From positions 46,486,238 through 46,550,237 of the forward strand of contig CM034240.1 in the NCBI GenBank assembly GCA_019916065.1: a stretch of DNA of 64,000 nt, in the 5' to 3' direction. Under the pieces are notes generated by a model that saw nothing but the letters and a program-made list of their open reading frames with translations, was not told the DNA's origin and made no database searches. Made by a program: the position numbers and the translations under genes. This document shows positions 48,180-60,463 of the stretch, piece after piece. The DNA comes from Vitellaria paradoxa. Its lineage: Eukaryota; Streptophyta; Magnoliopsida; Ericales; Sapotaceae. How positions within the stretch are numbered: position 1 is the first letter of the stretch; every line of letters begins with the position of its first letter.

Positions 48180-49003
48180 TGCATGATAGAGTCATGCGGT
48201 ACTGTTTTTAAACGAGCATGCATCCTAAAAAAAAACAGTACCGTAGACATGTGGTACTGTCACACATGCGGTACTGTCGGTTATTCGTTTGATATGTGAA
48301 CTATTTTTGTGTTTACATGTGATGTTTGCATGATAGAGTCATGCGGTACTGTTTTTGAACGAGCATGCATCCTAAAAAAAACAATACCGCAGACATGTGG
48401 TACTGTCACACATGCGGTACTGTCGGTCATTCATTTGATATGTGAACTATTTTTGTGTTTACATGTGATGTTTGCATGATAGAGTCATGCGGTACTGTTT
48501 TTGAACGAGCATGCATCCTAAAAAAAACAGTACCGCAGACATGTGGTACTGTCACACATGCGGTACTGTCGGTCATTCGTTTGATATGTGAACTATTTTT
48601 GTGTTTACATGTGATATTTGCATGATAGAGTCATGCGGTACTGTTTTTGAACGAGCTTGCATCCTAAAAAAAACAGTACCGCAGACATGTGGTACTGTCA
48701 CACATACGGTACTGTCGGTCATTCGTTTGATATGTGAACTATTTTTGTGTTTACATGTGATATTTGCATGATAGAGTCGTGCGGTACTGTTTTTGAACGA
48801 GCATGCATCCTAAAAAAAAATAGTACCGCAGACATGTGGTACTGTCACACATGCGGTACTGTCGGTTATTCGTTTGATATGTGAACTATTTTTTGTGTTT
48901 ACATAGATGTTTGCATGATAGAGTCATGCGGTACTGTTTTTGAACGCGGTATTGTTTTTGAACGAGCATGCATCCTAAAAAAAACAGTACCGCAGTCATG
49001 TGT
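48180..49003. repeat. 146-147-bp satellite, five full units and one partial
   Basis: Units start (TGCATGATAGAGTC) at 48180, 48327, 48473, 48619, 48765 and 48912. Each holds three oriented copies of the GCGGTACTGT-type core and one inverted copy (ACAGTACCGC), giving a 15-bp perfect hairpin stem (TGCGGTACTGTTTTT against AAAAACAGTACCGCA) around a roughly 20-base loop. The last unit has a small internal duplication (GCGGTACTGTTTTTGAAC repeated with one change) and then breaks off. Confidence 0.95.
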
Positions 49004-49389
49004 TTAAATACGTAATCCAGATCTGTATATATTCATTCGATCGACGTTAATCTCACAGCACAAACTCACGTAATCCGTGTGTATTCTTTCGTATATAATC
49101 CTTTAACAGATTTTTATCTCACTATATGTTCACGCAATTGATAAGGAATGAAACAAAAACGGAAAACGTGATTTTCGGTTCCATAATTTTCGGCAACTTC
49201 ATCTCAGTTAATTATAGAAAAAATGGCATTTAAGTCATATTATAAATTATATTTAAAACAAACTCGTGGGACCCACTCAAAAGTATGACTTAAATACAAA
49301 ACTTTTTATATTAATGTGACTTAAAAGCAATACTTTTTTTTTGAGTGTGACTAATAACTTTAAAAGATTACCAAGTATGACTTGGATAC

Positions 49390-50616
49390 AATTTTCCGAA
49401 CTTTTTTCCCTTCCAATGGATGCAATTAGAAAACAAATATATGAAATTAATTTTGTTTAATTACTTTTAATATAAAAGATAATTTTAATTAAGGAAACAA
49501 TTTTTAATTTTAAAATTTTCAAAAATAAGTCAAAAAGACTCATATATAAAAATGAAAGAAGACTAACATCAAATTAATAATCAGATTTAAATTTACAACG
49601 ATCACATTCACATATTTCTTAAATTAAAAATCTTTAAATTTTAATGTAAAGACACAAATTTAATTATTATGAGATGAACATCAAATTTAATGTTAGATCC
49701 CAAGTTTCCACATATAAAAAGTTGTCATAATTTGTATTGTGTAAGTTATATACGTATCATTATTCTTTTATATATAACAATTTACTATTCATAGAAGAAA
49801 AATATAAAAAAAAAATTCTTTAAAAGTAAACACAAATTACTTCAATTAATTTATAAAATACATAGTTTCATCATAATAATTTCTTAAACCTCACTAATCA
49901 CCAAACTAACCTTTTTCTAATTTACAAATCAATTTTTAGGAACATTATAAGGTCTGCTTGTTTACCAAATATAAATGAGAAATGGTAAATGAAACTAAAA
50001 TTTTTGACCAATTTAACATTGATTTCATATCTAATTTGCAAGATTGAATATTCAAATTAGATAACACATCTCCGTTAGAAAATGTATAATATTATGAAAG
50101 TGTAATATTCTGGGTGAGTTTAGAATGAGATAAATTGAGAGTTGATAATACGTACAGGAAAAGAAAAAAATTAATGTGATATAAAATTAATAAAAATTTA
50201 TAAAATTTTTTAGAGTTTATTTACAAACCAAACTGAGCCTCTATATTCCTATTATTACTATCTCATAATCTAAAAATCTAAAATTATAATCTATCAAATT
50301 TTATTTTTTATTTCATTTTATATTCTACTAATCAATCACCAACTTAACTTAAAAGTATTATTTACCTTTCATTCTCCCAAACCCCCAATCCAATCAAACT
50401 TAACCCAAATACATGTTTCTGACAATTTCAAATAGAGTCTTCTTAAAAAAAAAATGACTCCAAAAAACAAATTATTTTTATTACAACTCGCTCAACTAAA
50501 ACAAAAGCAACTTACACAGTTTAATCCCCCTCCACCACAAGACACAAACAAAGCAAATTAAAGCAACATCACCTCACATATATATATCTGAAACTTAGAA
50601 AAAAAAAAAAGAAAAT
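49390..50616. other. Intergenic region 3' of the HSP gene
   Basis: AT-rich and without a gene. A reversed MITE-A-like copy lies at about 50111-50240. 50380-50616 is the likely 3' UTR and flank of the heat shock gene. Confidence 0.55.
50111..50240. mobile_element. MITE-A-like copy, reversed
   Basis: CTGGGTGAGTTTAGAATGAG at the left, ACAAACCAAACTGAGCC at the right, with AATGTGATATAAAATTAATA inside, the reverse complement of the family core. Confidence 0.5.
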
Positions 50617-51926
50617 TCAGTGAATCTGAATCTCCTTGACATCTTTCTTGGGGCGTTCGGTCCTGGGAATAGTAACAGTGAGGACACCATCCTTCATCTC
50701 AGCCTTGATATCATCGGCTTTGGCATCCTCAGGAAGCACAAGGCTGGTGTGGTAATAGCCATAGCTAGCGGAGGACCAGTACTCGTCGTCGTCCGACTCT
50801 TGCTCCTCTTCCTTGTGCTCTCCCTTGATGGTCAGAACCCCATCTTCCACTGTAATCTTAACGTCGTCTTTTCCGAGACCCGGAACCGCGTACCGGAGTT
50901 TGTAGCACTCGTCCTGCTCCTTCAGTCTCCCCATGAGCCTCGACGGTGCCAAGTTCTCCAACACCCTGTTGATGTTCTCCGTTGCTTGCACCAGAGCATT
51001 CCCCAGCCCCGCCGGGAAAATTTCTACAAAACGTACCCAAAATGGTTTCATTTTTAATTAATTTGTTATATCAGTAAATATGTTGAAAACATAACCCTAA
51101 AATACAATAAAAATCTTTGCAAACCTCCATAAAAATCAAAATTATTCCTTATTACCTGAATTACAAAAATATAATTTTTACAAATTTATACTTATATAAC
51201 TTCGTGCAAAACATAATATTTAAAAATTACAAATAAATTAACTTTTCTTAAAAAAATAATATTTTATTTTAACATATAAATAATTAATTCATGACATTTA
51301 AAATTAATTAAATTTAATAAATTTATTTTAATTCGAATCACAAAAGATAATTTATTAACTATTAAATTAAAAGGAATCATATATATTTTTAGGGAATAAA
51401 AATATAATTTTTTTTATTAAAATTTTGACTTAAGTATGTATAGGAATAACAATATTAGATAAAGTAAATTCAAGGCACGAATATAAATAAATTAATTTGA
51501 AATTGACCAAAATTAATTTTAAATAAATTAAATTTTTGGGCTGTATTGGAAATAGTAATTTTATTGGGAAAAAAAAAAGTAAATTTACACTCTATTTCTA
51601 ATTTTTTATGTTCCAAATAAGTATTATTCATGTGAGAGAAAATAGAGTGTAACAAATTAAAAGTGAAGTGTGAATAGTAATTCTAAAAAAAATTTAAGAG
51701 AATAAAAATAAAAAAATAAAATAAAATAAAAATAATTAATACACTTCATTCCATTTTTATTATCCCACCCTTAAACAAATCCTAAAACTCCAACACCACC
51801 GTTCAAACAATTCATCAAATTTTAAAATATTCGAAGAATCGAATATAAACACTAATACACACCAGAGAACCACCCGTAATTTTGGGTCTGAAAATTGTTG
51901 TTGAATCTCAGTTTAGTGTCCAATAT

Positions 51927-51969
<43 letters not shown>

Positions 51970-52258
51970 TACCACTAAGGGCTGGAACAAAGTCACGGCT
52001 GTCGTTCCTCCAGAGACCCCTTTTGCGACTCCTTCTGGGGAACAACCTGAACTTTTTGTCACCACCCTCGGAGACGGTCAAGTCTCGGCCCTTTGATTTC
52101 TCATCGCCGGCAGCAGCTTCTGAAGAGAGTCTCCTCAGAAGTTGAGAGCTCCAGACTCTTTGCTCCTGCGTAGAGCTCATGAGACCTGTCTCGGCGGAAG
52201 GAGTGGCGGTGATCACCCTCTGTCCCAGATTCTTCAAAGCCAAGCGAGCCAAGGCCAT
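50617..52258 (-). CDS. HSP26.5: Mitochondrial small heat shock protein, HSP26.5 type
   Basis: ATP-independent chaperone with an alpha-crystallin domain. It closely resembles the Arabidopsis 26.5 kDa mitochondrial HSP: MALARLALKNLGQ start, QATENINRVLENL, EQDECYKLRY-VPGL, DEYWSSASYGYYHTSL, IPRTERPKKDVKEI. Exon 1 is 52258-51973 (95 codons plus one base; Arg/Ser-rich presequence, then FPRRSRKRGLWRND). Exon 2 is 51023-50617. The phase-1 join after TTTTGTAG restores Glu (PALS-E-IFPAGLGNAL). Total 230 aa. The alpha-crystallin domain spans about residues 120-225 with the IPR (I-x-I/V-type) anchor near the C-terminus. The 950-bp intron begins with (CT)n then (TA)n directly behind the donor. Upstream sequence holds heat-shock-element fragments. 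Confidence 0.94.
51927..51969. repeat. (TA)n-(GA)n microsatellite at the HSP26.5 intron donor
   Basis: TA tract 51927-51945 passes into a GA tract 51946-51969. On the gene strand the intron starts GTA then (CT)12. Confidence 0.95.
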
Positions 52259-52620
52259 TGCTGCTTTCGAACCAGATCACCCACTCTTGATCAATGAACA
52301 AAACTCTCAATAATTTCTTTGATTATAAATAGAGAGAGAGAGAGAGATAGAGAGCGCTTTTCTGATCAGTGCTGGTTTTGTTGTTTTTTCTGATGAGAGA
52401 GCAGAAGAGGGAATATAAGGAGGTTGGATGGGGGAGATTTGGACAGTCCAAGAGAGAAGATAAGAGATGTATCTGAAAGCTTCTAGGAGATTGACAGAAG
52501 TTTCTTTGCCCCCTGTTTACTTTCTCAAATGTGCTTTCGAGCTCCAAAGAGTATTCCAGAGGGAAAAGCATATTTATGATGCCAAATTTATTTTCTCGTG
52601 AATGCTAGGGGCAGTAAAGG
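52259..52620 (-). promoter_or_regulatory. Upstream region of HSP26.5 with HSE-like blocks
   Basis: A perfect GAAGTTTC (GAAnnTTC) block lies at 52497-52504, about 240 bp before the ATG. TTCCAGAG (TTCnnGA-type) is at 52554-52561 and GAAAGCTTC at 52475-52483. These fit heat-shock-factor half-site arrays, but no long uninterrupted HSE is present. A TATAAAT block at 52324-52330 reads as ATTTATA on the gene strand and, with GA repeats, lies in the probable leader. Heat induction is inferred from family and motifs. Confidence 0.5.
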
Positions 52621-52653
52621 ATAGAAAAAAATAAATAAATAAATAAATTTTAA

Positions 52654-52689
<36 letters not shown>

Positions 52690-55485
52690 TTTTTTATTTA
52701 ATTATGTTAAAAAGCGGGGGATACGACAGTTATTTTTTAACAAATTTATTTCCATTTTATTTTTTTTTTATTTTTCAAATTTTTTCTTCCATTTTCCAAA
52801 AGAATCAATTAATTAAACAATATAAATGATTTTGTTGGGTTTGTTTTAAGCCTATCAAGGAGCCGGATTTGGCCCGGTTTTAATCTAGATATGATTTAAA
52901 AATATTAGACTAAATTTAATATATCCAATTAATAATCCAACGAATCTAAATTTTTTAGATTCAATGATTATTTTAGATTTGGATCGGTTCGTCAAATTTG
53001 ATATTTTAAATCGCCTCATAGATACCTTACAAAGCATTCCTTCAATATTTGCCATATTTTTTCATATTTTTAGTTGTTAATATACTTTTTTATATTGTTT
53101 TATTTTTTTTTTAAATATTTAACCATGTGTTAATAAAAAAATTCTTATTAAATGTTAAAATCATGGTTTGGAGAAGCAGCTTAGACACCGTTTGGTGTGC
53201 TAGAAAATAAAAAAAAATCTCTGAAAAGTTCTGAAAATTTTTAAAAATTATTCACTTTTTATCTCACGGCATGAATTACGAATTCATAATTTATCTCATT
53301 TTATTTCATTTTTATCACACAATGCCAAAAAAATCCAAGTCAAGGAGAGCGACTGAATCTACTTAAAGAAAGAGGGTGGCACACAGAGAACCAGAAGCCC
53401 AATTTTAAATGGGGTGTGACAAGGGCCGATGCCCAAAAACTTCAGGTTTAAAACTGGAGTAATTGGATTTCTTTGAGAAGATTCAATGCTCTTAAAACTG
53501 CACCGATTAAGGGAATGTTTGGTTTGTTTAAAAAAATATTAAAAATTAGTTTAAAAACGATATGGCTGGAGAAATTTAAAAAAAATTAATAAAAATTAAA
53601 ATTTTTTTATATTTTTTTTTGGAGAATTTAAACACCCTCTAATAAATTGGTGCATAGTGCACCGGTAGTCCTCGGAATTCATCTGTATTGATCTGTGCGA
53701 CCTATGATTTTTTTCTTTCCTTTCTTTTTTATGATGGTAAAAGCATTTTTATTGTGTACAATGTAAAATTTTTTTTTTCCGGGAATAATCATAGGTGCTT
53801 GTCTATAATTGTAAGAGTTTGTTCGATGCGCATAACATGAGAAATTTTTAATGACAATAAGACTCATATATGAAATGTGAGGTAATTCTGTAAATACTTT
53901 TATTACATAAAAATAATTTACTAAAAAAAATCTATTTTTTAAATCCAGTGAAATTTATATAGATTAAATCTAAATCTTGTAAAATCAAACCCGGCTCTTT
54001 TTAAATCCGGACCAAATTCATTACTGTTAGATTTGAATTGAATCTAAATTAAACCCGACGTTTGACCCGCCGGATTCTTTTCCAAGCTTTGTTATCAAAT
54101 TGCCCCTTTTTTTTTTTTTTATATAAAACATGCATTAGATCCATCTTGAAGATATGTTTCTAGAGGAATATGTTCACTGGATTTTTAAAACAACAAATTT
54201 GCCACATTCAATTTCTGCCTGTTACTGTTAAGATCCAAACATGTTGGGGGAGTCATGATCCGCCTACGGTCTTCCAATGTGCGTGTAAGCCCAACTTATT
54301 GGGAAATATCTACAGAATCTAAATCATATCACATGAACCCAATATATATTGAATGACTCATATCCACTTAAAAGGTTAAGCCCTGTAAGTAGTGAGCCAC
54401 CCAATTATATATTAAGATTCAACCTCTCTTTTATTTATTTGATGTGGGACTCACTTTCACACGTGTTCCTAACAAAACAAATTTTTTTTTTTTTAAATTG
54501 TTCTCTTTTAAGTTCATCTCTGCGCTACCAAATCCCACCCCTATCTAAAGTTTGAGTGGCAATCGTGCAGAACTCGTCTCGTAATTATACTTAAATATTT
54601 TAAATTTTAGTAAACCTATTAAAAAATTAATTTATTTCAAAATCACCTCAAGAATTGATTATTTATGTCAATTTTGGTTTAACAACATAAGACTTAGTTT
54701 GGATTTCAAAAAAAAAAAAAAAACTACTAGCTTCTTTGGTAACTTTTTTTTCATCTAACATGTTTTTTTTTTTAAACCAAAATTTAAATTTCTTTTTAAG
54801 AACTATAACTTTTAGACATGATAACCGTATTCACACAAACAAAAAATAAAAAATTCATATTCATTTGAGTAAAAAAGCCAAAAAAAAAAAAAAAAAAACA
54901 AAATTAACTTTTTTGTTACTTTTTAGCCAGACAAATAATTTTTACTCAAATAGCCAAAATTTTATTTATTTATTATTATTTTTTTTTACGAATGCGATAA
55001 ATACGCTTAAAAGTTACAGTTTTTTTAAAAAAAAATCAAATTTTGGTGAAAAAAAAAAAGTCATATGAGATGGAAAAAAAAAAAAAAAAAAAAAAACACC
55101 CAAAATGCTTTCTAACTTTCTGAATCCAAACGAACCCTTAGAATGTATTAGTGTTTACTCTGCCTCTAGGGGGGCAAGCAGTGGATCAACCACACGTACT
55201 CAACGAGTTAAATCCACAAATAACCACTGCAAACAAATTAGTTTAGCAAAATCCGCTGCCAAAAAGGGCAGAGGCGGCCATTGTAATAATACTGAGTCCA
55301 AAAAAGACTGAAAGGAAATAACAGTATGGGCGTGAAAGACAACATCACAGACTCACAGTTCACATAGAGACCCTCCAGTGCCCAATTGATTTCCAGTTCG
55401 TATTACCAATTTAGATTTCACAACTACTATTGTGGGTTCTAATATCGAACCAAACATTGAAACTCTCCTGCTCAGCGCAAATTTC
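52621..55485. other. Intergenic region
   Basis: No gene supported. It contains a TA/TG microsatellite (52658-52690), a MITE-A copy (53184-53324), a GATGTGGGACTCA-bearing repeat fragment (about 54250-54480; this motif is common near ends of plant repeats) and many A/T homopolymers near 54700-55100. 55320-55485 is the probable 3' UTR of the DUF4050 gene. Confidence 0.5.
53184..53324. mobile_element. MITE-A copy
   Basis: GACACCGTTTGGTGTGC start and family core ATTCACTTTTTATCTCACGG with ATGAATTACGAA. The right end is degenerate (TTTTTATCACACAATGCC). Confidence 0.65.
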
Positions 55486-58400
55486 TCAATCATACATTCC
55501 TTCTTGCTCCCACACATCGACGAGAAACTCCACCATTTCCTGATATACATAGTTTTAAGATAAAAATGAGTAGAGCATATGTTGCCGAGCAGATAAAACT
55601 ACTATCTGTGCCAAAAAAAGTGTAGAAACTTACAGAGAGAGGTATAGGCTGGGGGAATGGCTTGCTGCTCCCAAGCAAACTGTCGTAGGATGCATTCCAA
55701 CTGCAAGGCCAGAATTTTTTAACCAGGCAGAGACAGTAAGTGCTGACAATACAAGAAATATCTTCATCAGTGCTGCATGGCACTCTACTATTTCCTCCCA
55801 TATGCCCATGTCCATGAGTAAAAGTACGGTGATGGGATGTGTGTCTGACACCCGTGCCCAAACTGGACACTTGGATCCTCTAATTTTTAACAACTCTTAA
55901 AAGACATGATGCCATACATTTGATGATAAAGAAAATTAAAATCTCATTTTTTTTCTTTAAATTTCATTTAATTGCAAATACATTTCTAAATAGTAATAGT
56001 ATTTTATGTAATTCAATATATATTACATATAAATATTCAGGACACATCCGCGTATCCTACCCAATTTTCTGGACCCACATCCTAACATTAAAGTTTAGGG
56101 AGGTCTGACATCTTGACACATTCACACCTAACATTCTTGCATGGACCAGGTCTTCACTTATCACCAATACTTGCTTCAGAATCAAAATTTTGTCTTTGAA
56201 ACCACAGGGTACATTGCTAAAACACCCCAGCATGAAGTGTTCTAGGCATGCCAGTGTTCAGTTTTCAGCACCTGAAAGGTAGGTTTGTCCAATTATTTTT
56301 TTCCTTTCTGATCTGGGGCACCTTCCAAACTGCGCTAGGCATAAATGCACACAACCATATGGTACTGGACCATGCCTTGTCAACATGACATTCACCTAAA
56401 CTGCAATATACTAATCGGATATTGTCTTTTCAGGATTTATAAAACTATAAAAGCGACCTTAAAATTTTGCAGTGAAAAGTTACGTGGTGTATTGGGTTAT
56501 TTTTACGAAAAACAGAAAGTCGTGAAAACCACCATGGGTGCTTTTGTGGCTATCATTAGTATGCTTTCACATACAGAGGCCACCCCAAGGGTTTTTGAGG
56601 CCATGCTCACAGCTAATATTTTAAAGAATAATTAATTAAAAATATTTTTTGGAAAGTAAAAAAGATGTTTTAAAATACATTTGAAAGAAATGAACATTAA
56701 CCTAACACCATAGGAATTCAAAATGAATAAAAGTAACTAAAAAATTTATGCAAGACATGTATAATGAAAAGATAACTACCAAGACACGGAAACAAAGTTG
56801 TGCATGGATCCCAAGGGAAAGATTGAAGGGTATGCTATGTTGACTTCAACTATAGAAGCCAAAGACAATCGTTTAGACATTTTTGTATTCATTACCAAAC
56901 TGAACTTACAAAGGTGCCTCAAGATATCCAAAGAATCTAGTAGGGACAATCACCAGGCAAAATGCTGAACCAAAAACTATGGCTTTCCCCCAGTTTATAA
57001 GATTTTTCATAGTCCCCAACTCTAAAGGGATTAAACACATTAAGTGGCTTTTATAGATGGCTATATTTTAATTTCTTCCTTGGAAAAGGTTAGCTTGCAT
57101 AAATGATAAGTAACTCAACTATTTTGCTTGCACATCCAGATAACAACCCTGTATGATTTTGAAATATTCATCCTTAAATGCAACAAACCTCAGTTTAGGT
57201 TCACGAAGCTGTTGTGCCCGTTTGTCAGGCTTTTTACTTCCTACCCATTGCTGCCTAGTCTGATTCCAAAGAAGAAGACCTACATCCAAGACATTCAGCA
57301 TCAGATATGAAGCCATACCAAAACAACAAAAGAATAATAAAGCAGAGGACACGTGTAGAATTGATGATAACTTCACAACTTCCTGCCAACAAATGATGCA
57401 CCACTTTTTTTTTTTAACAAGGTTTACAGAAGATCCAAAAGGTAAAAAAAACAATAATAACTATTTAATTTGAAAAAGAAAAGAAAGTTACTAAATTTAA
57501 CCGTGCTTCGAATCCTGCTGAACTCTTTGCATCCCCTCTCCCCAAGACCAAGGGAAGGGCAAATACAATCACATTGTGACAGCAGATGCTTATATGTTCA
57601 ATAACATCAAAAACGCAACCAAAACTTGCCATGATTTACGAATTCAGAAGGGATGTTTCCACTGCTGGTGCCATGGGAATCAATAGTCGGATTTGATGTG
57701 CTTATTGATGAAATGCTTCCTCGTGACTGCAATGCGCTATTGTCCATTTCACATGTGCTGGTAGTCCAAAAATCCTCTGACATGCTAGGTTTTGATTCTT
57801 TTTGACCTTGAAGCCTTGGACCTTTCCGGGGTTCATTGATTGAGGTAATCAGTTTGTGTTTTTTATGGGTTCCCAAACAACCACTGCTCTGTTACAAAAA
57901 CATGCATATGTAAGAAATCATTTCTGATAACAGGCACGCCTTGGCCACCAAGAACTCATCTACCACAAAGCCTACACATGTTATCAGTTTGTACAAGGTT
58001 CACAAATTTCAAGTAAATTATACAAACCCCCAGCCCCCTTCAGAATTTCAAAACTACTCAAAAGTAAATAAAAGACAAATCAATAAGCAAAGCAAAGAAG
58101 AAGACAGTGTGACAGATAAATGGATGCCACATTCAATGATACAAGTTGAAAGAAGAAGACATGGAAAAATAGGCCAATCATGAAAGGATAAAACAGAAAC
58201 TGTAACTTCCAAAAAAATATAAATTATTAAAAAAGATTCCAATTGAGCAAGCAAATTATCTAATATGCGAAAAGAAAGAAGCTGAGACATGAGGTGTGAA
58301 AATCACAGAGACTGGAAGATTAGAAAGGCACCTCCCCACCCCGACAAAATGAGAGAGAGAGAAAGAGAGAGAGAGCACACATGTTAAGTTTGCACGCATT

Positions 58401-59208
58401 TACACAGGTGATACTCAAAGAAGACTTGCATCATGCAGCAATATCCACCAATTTTTCCTAGCTGGGATGTACTTACAAGGCATGTTCCAAAAAATAAAAT
58501 AAAATAAAATAAATTCTTGGTCATGCTCAAAAGACAGTTACCTATTTCTGGTCCACTTACATTAAGCAAAAGCACTAAATCTGATCCCAATATATATTTT
58601 GCCAGATAGAAGAATAATGCTATGTTTGGAATACAAATTTGTGGAAGGAAAAGAAAAATGAAAGAAAAATAAAATTTATAATTTGTACAATTTTTGTACA
58701 CTTAAACCAACCAGAAGTTAAACTTCGTTGATAAATATCTAATTTTATTTTTATTTTTCAAAGCCAACAAATATATATATATATATATATATAAATTTAA
58801 CTTTTTTTCACTTCATTTTGCATTCAAACTATTTTCCTTCAATTTTCCTTTCTCTCTACAAATTCATGCTCCAAACATACCCTAAAGAAAACCATCCATC
58901 AGAAACTCAATCCAATTTAGGGAGATTTTTCACACTTGGGGATTCCAAGCACTGTAATTCATAGGACCCAAAAAGATCTTCCTTTTTTTTTTCTTCGATA
59001 CTTTTACCTCTCTTCAATTTTATTGCTAAACAATAAGGGTGTGACAGTTTGAAACAGAGCTCACTCACAAGTAACAAATCAACTCCAACAAATTCCCAGA
59101 CCAACCTCAACCAAACCAAATTTCAAATTTCCAATTCAATTGCAACAAAATCATTCCTATTACGCATAAAAGAATCTAAGCCGAAATCGAAATAATTACC
59201 CCATGCAT
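55486..59208 (-). CDS. DUF4050 family protein
   Basis: Plant protein of about 159 aa with no established function. Five coding exons: 59208-59200 (MHG), 57888-57630, 57279-57189, 55700-55634 and 55539-55486. The coding total is 480 nt and every join is in phase. Landmarks: SSGCLGTHKKHK, KPSMSEDFWTTSTCEMDNSA, SEFVNHG-LLLWNQTRQQWVG, PKLS-WNASYDSLLGSSKPF, PIPLS-EMVEFLVDVWEQEGMYD-stop. These match the Arabidopsis DUF4050 proteins along their length. The intron after 57630 has a GC donor (CATG|GCAAGT), a real but uncommon class. Further 5' UTR pieces are likely at 59296-59209 and upstream of 59394, separated by an intron whose donor is followed by (CT)n and (TA)n. The nine-base first coding exon is the least certain part. 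Confidence 0.9.
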
Positions 59209-59640
59209 GCGACTATCTGCACAGTCCAAACAGTAATAGATGCGAAACGTAACAGCGGATCCAACAGAAACATCGGGAAGGAAATATCACAAAGCCCTGC
59301 AATCCAACGATTAATAAAACAATCTAAGATCTGAAATACAGATTACATATTTACATAAATAATATATACATATATATATAGAGAGAGAGAGACCAAAGAG
59401 ACTCGGCCATTGTTTTGTCTCTCCCCTTTCCGAAATCGATCGCCTCCTGTATTCGAAAATCCTTTCGCTAACCCTAGAAATGGACTCTTCCTACTGGGCT
59501 TCTTCCAATTCCGCCTCTTCTCCGCTAATATTATTGTGGCTCGTTTATTGGAAACAAGACGACAGCAGTTACCAGCAGCGGACGGGAAAGAAACATGCGT
59601 ATATAGAGATACGACAAAGAATAATATTATTAATTAAATA
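59209..59640 (-). promoter_or_regulatory. 5' UTR exons and promoter side of the DUF4050 gene
   Basis: Exon 59296-59209 follows TTGCAG. An upstream exon ends at 59394 (CTTTG|GTCTCTC) and contains an ATG in good context (ACAATGGCC), which would start a short upstream reading frame. The GA tract 59381-59392 sits at the donor. Confidence 0.5.
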
Positions 59641-60038
59641 AAATATAGAAATGCATTATTGACTTTTTTTCAGCATCGCCTGATTAAAAAGCAAGGTATT
59701 TCAATTTTGCCAGCATCGAATGGCATTGAAGACTTTTTTCAGCATCGAATGGCATTGAAGACTTGAAGTTAACTAGTGGCATCTTGTAATTTTTTATTTT
59801 TATTTTTATTTATTTATTATTATTATTATTTTTTTTTAGCTCCCCAGCACCCAAAGCATGCTGGAAGGTTCACTATTCTATATTTTTCCTTTATATTTTC
59901 AATTAAAATTCTGGGACGATGAATTTCAATCCTTTTCTCTCCACCCATTATTCGTAAAAATTATATTTTCAGTTAATTTACATTAATAGGTGACTACAAT
60001 TATGTCTTTTTTTCTATTTATAAAACTACCAGAATTAT

Positions 60039-60096
60039 GAAAAATAATCTTAATCAGTGTAAAGTGAGAAAAATAATCTTAATCAGTGTAAAGTGA
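60039..60096. repeat. Tandem duplication, 2 x 29 bp
   Basis: GAAAAATAATCTTAATCAGT through GTAAAGTGA occurs at 60039-60067 and 60068-60096 without difference. Confidence 0.95.
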
Positions 60097-60118
60097 GCTC
60101 GTAAGTTCATAGACTAAT

Positions 60119-60463
60119 TCCGGTGGGCTCTTTGGTAGCTTGCCCCCGCATCGGGAGTTAGGTGTGTGTGTGTTGAATATAAGTCTTAGTCTGTAGGCCA
60201 ACTTTTGAATTGGTTTGTGGACTCTTGTGTTAAAATAAAAAAAAAAAAAGGCAACCAATGCTTTCAGGTGTTGGGCCTCACTACCTCTAATGGGCTGCTC
60301 TTCAGTCCGGGCCTAGCCTAGGAGATGTCCGGTGAGCTCTTTGGGGGCTTGCTCTCACATCGGAAGTTGGGTGTGTGTGTGTGTTGAATATAATCCTTAA
60401 TCTGCCTACCAACTTTTGAGTTGGTTTGTGAACTCTTGGTGTTAAAATTAAAAAAAAAAAAAA
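60119..60463 (+). repeat. Two copies of an A-tailed dispersed repeat
   Basis: 60119-60250 and 60327-60463 share GGTGRGCTCTTTGG, GCTTGC, CATCGGRAGTTRGGTGTGTG, TTGAATATAA, CCAACTTTTGARTTGGTTTG and end in AAAATWAAAAAAAAAA. The A tails suggest retroposition, but no Pol III box is evident and the spacer may belong to the second copy. Confidence 0.6.

Larger units (their letters stand above)
47685..49383. mobile_element. Candidate non-autonomous element with inverted ends and a satellite core
   Basis: The left arm (47685-47735, AAGTCATACCCAAAAATCTT...AAGTCACACT) matches the right arm (49331-49383) read in reverse (AAGTCATACTTGGTAATCTT...AGTCACACT). The arms are imperfect inverted repeats of about 50 bp. 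Everything between is tandem repeats and unique AT-rich sequence. No transposase is visible and no target duplication was found, so the class is open. Confidence 0.5.

Noticed and set aside
47964..48195. Overlapping minus-strand ORFs rich in Phe/Tyr/Val/Leu
   Set aside because: They are translations of the 18-bp minisatellite; the repeat period keeps the frames open.
47973..49003. CRISPR-like array of repeats
   Set aside because: The units are contiguous with no unique spacers, the periods are 18 and 146 bp, and the setting is a plant nuclear genome. It is a satellite.
54250..54480. LTR or TRIM retrotransposon end
   Set aside because: GATGTGGGACTCA is suggestive, but I find no paired terminal repeat, primer-binding site or polypurine tract, so it is mentioned only as a repeat fragment.
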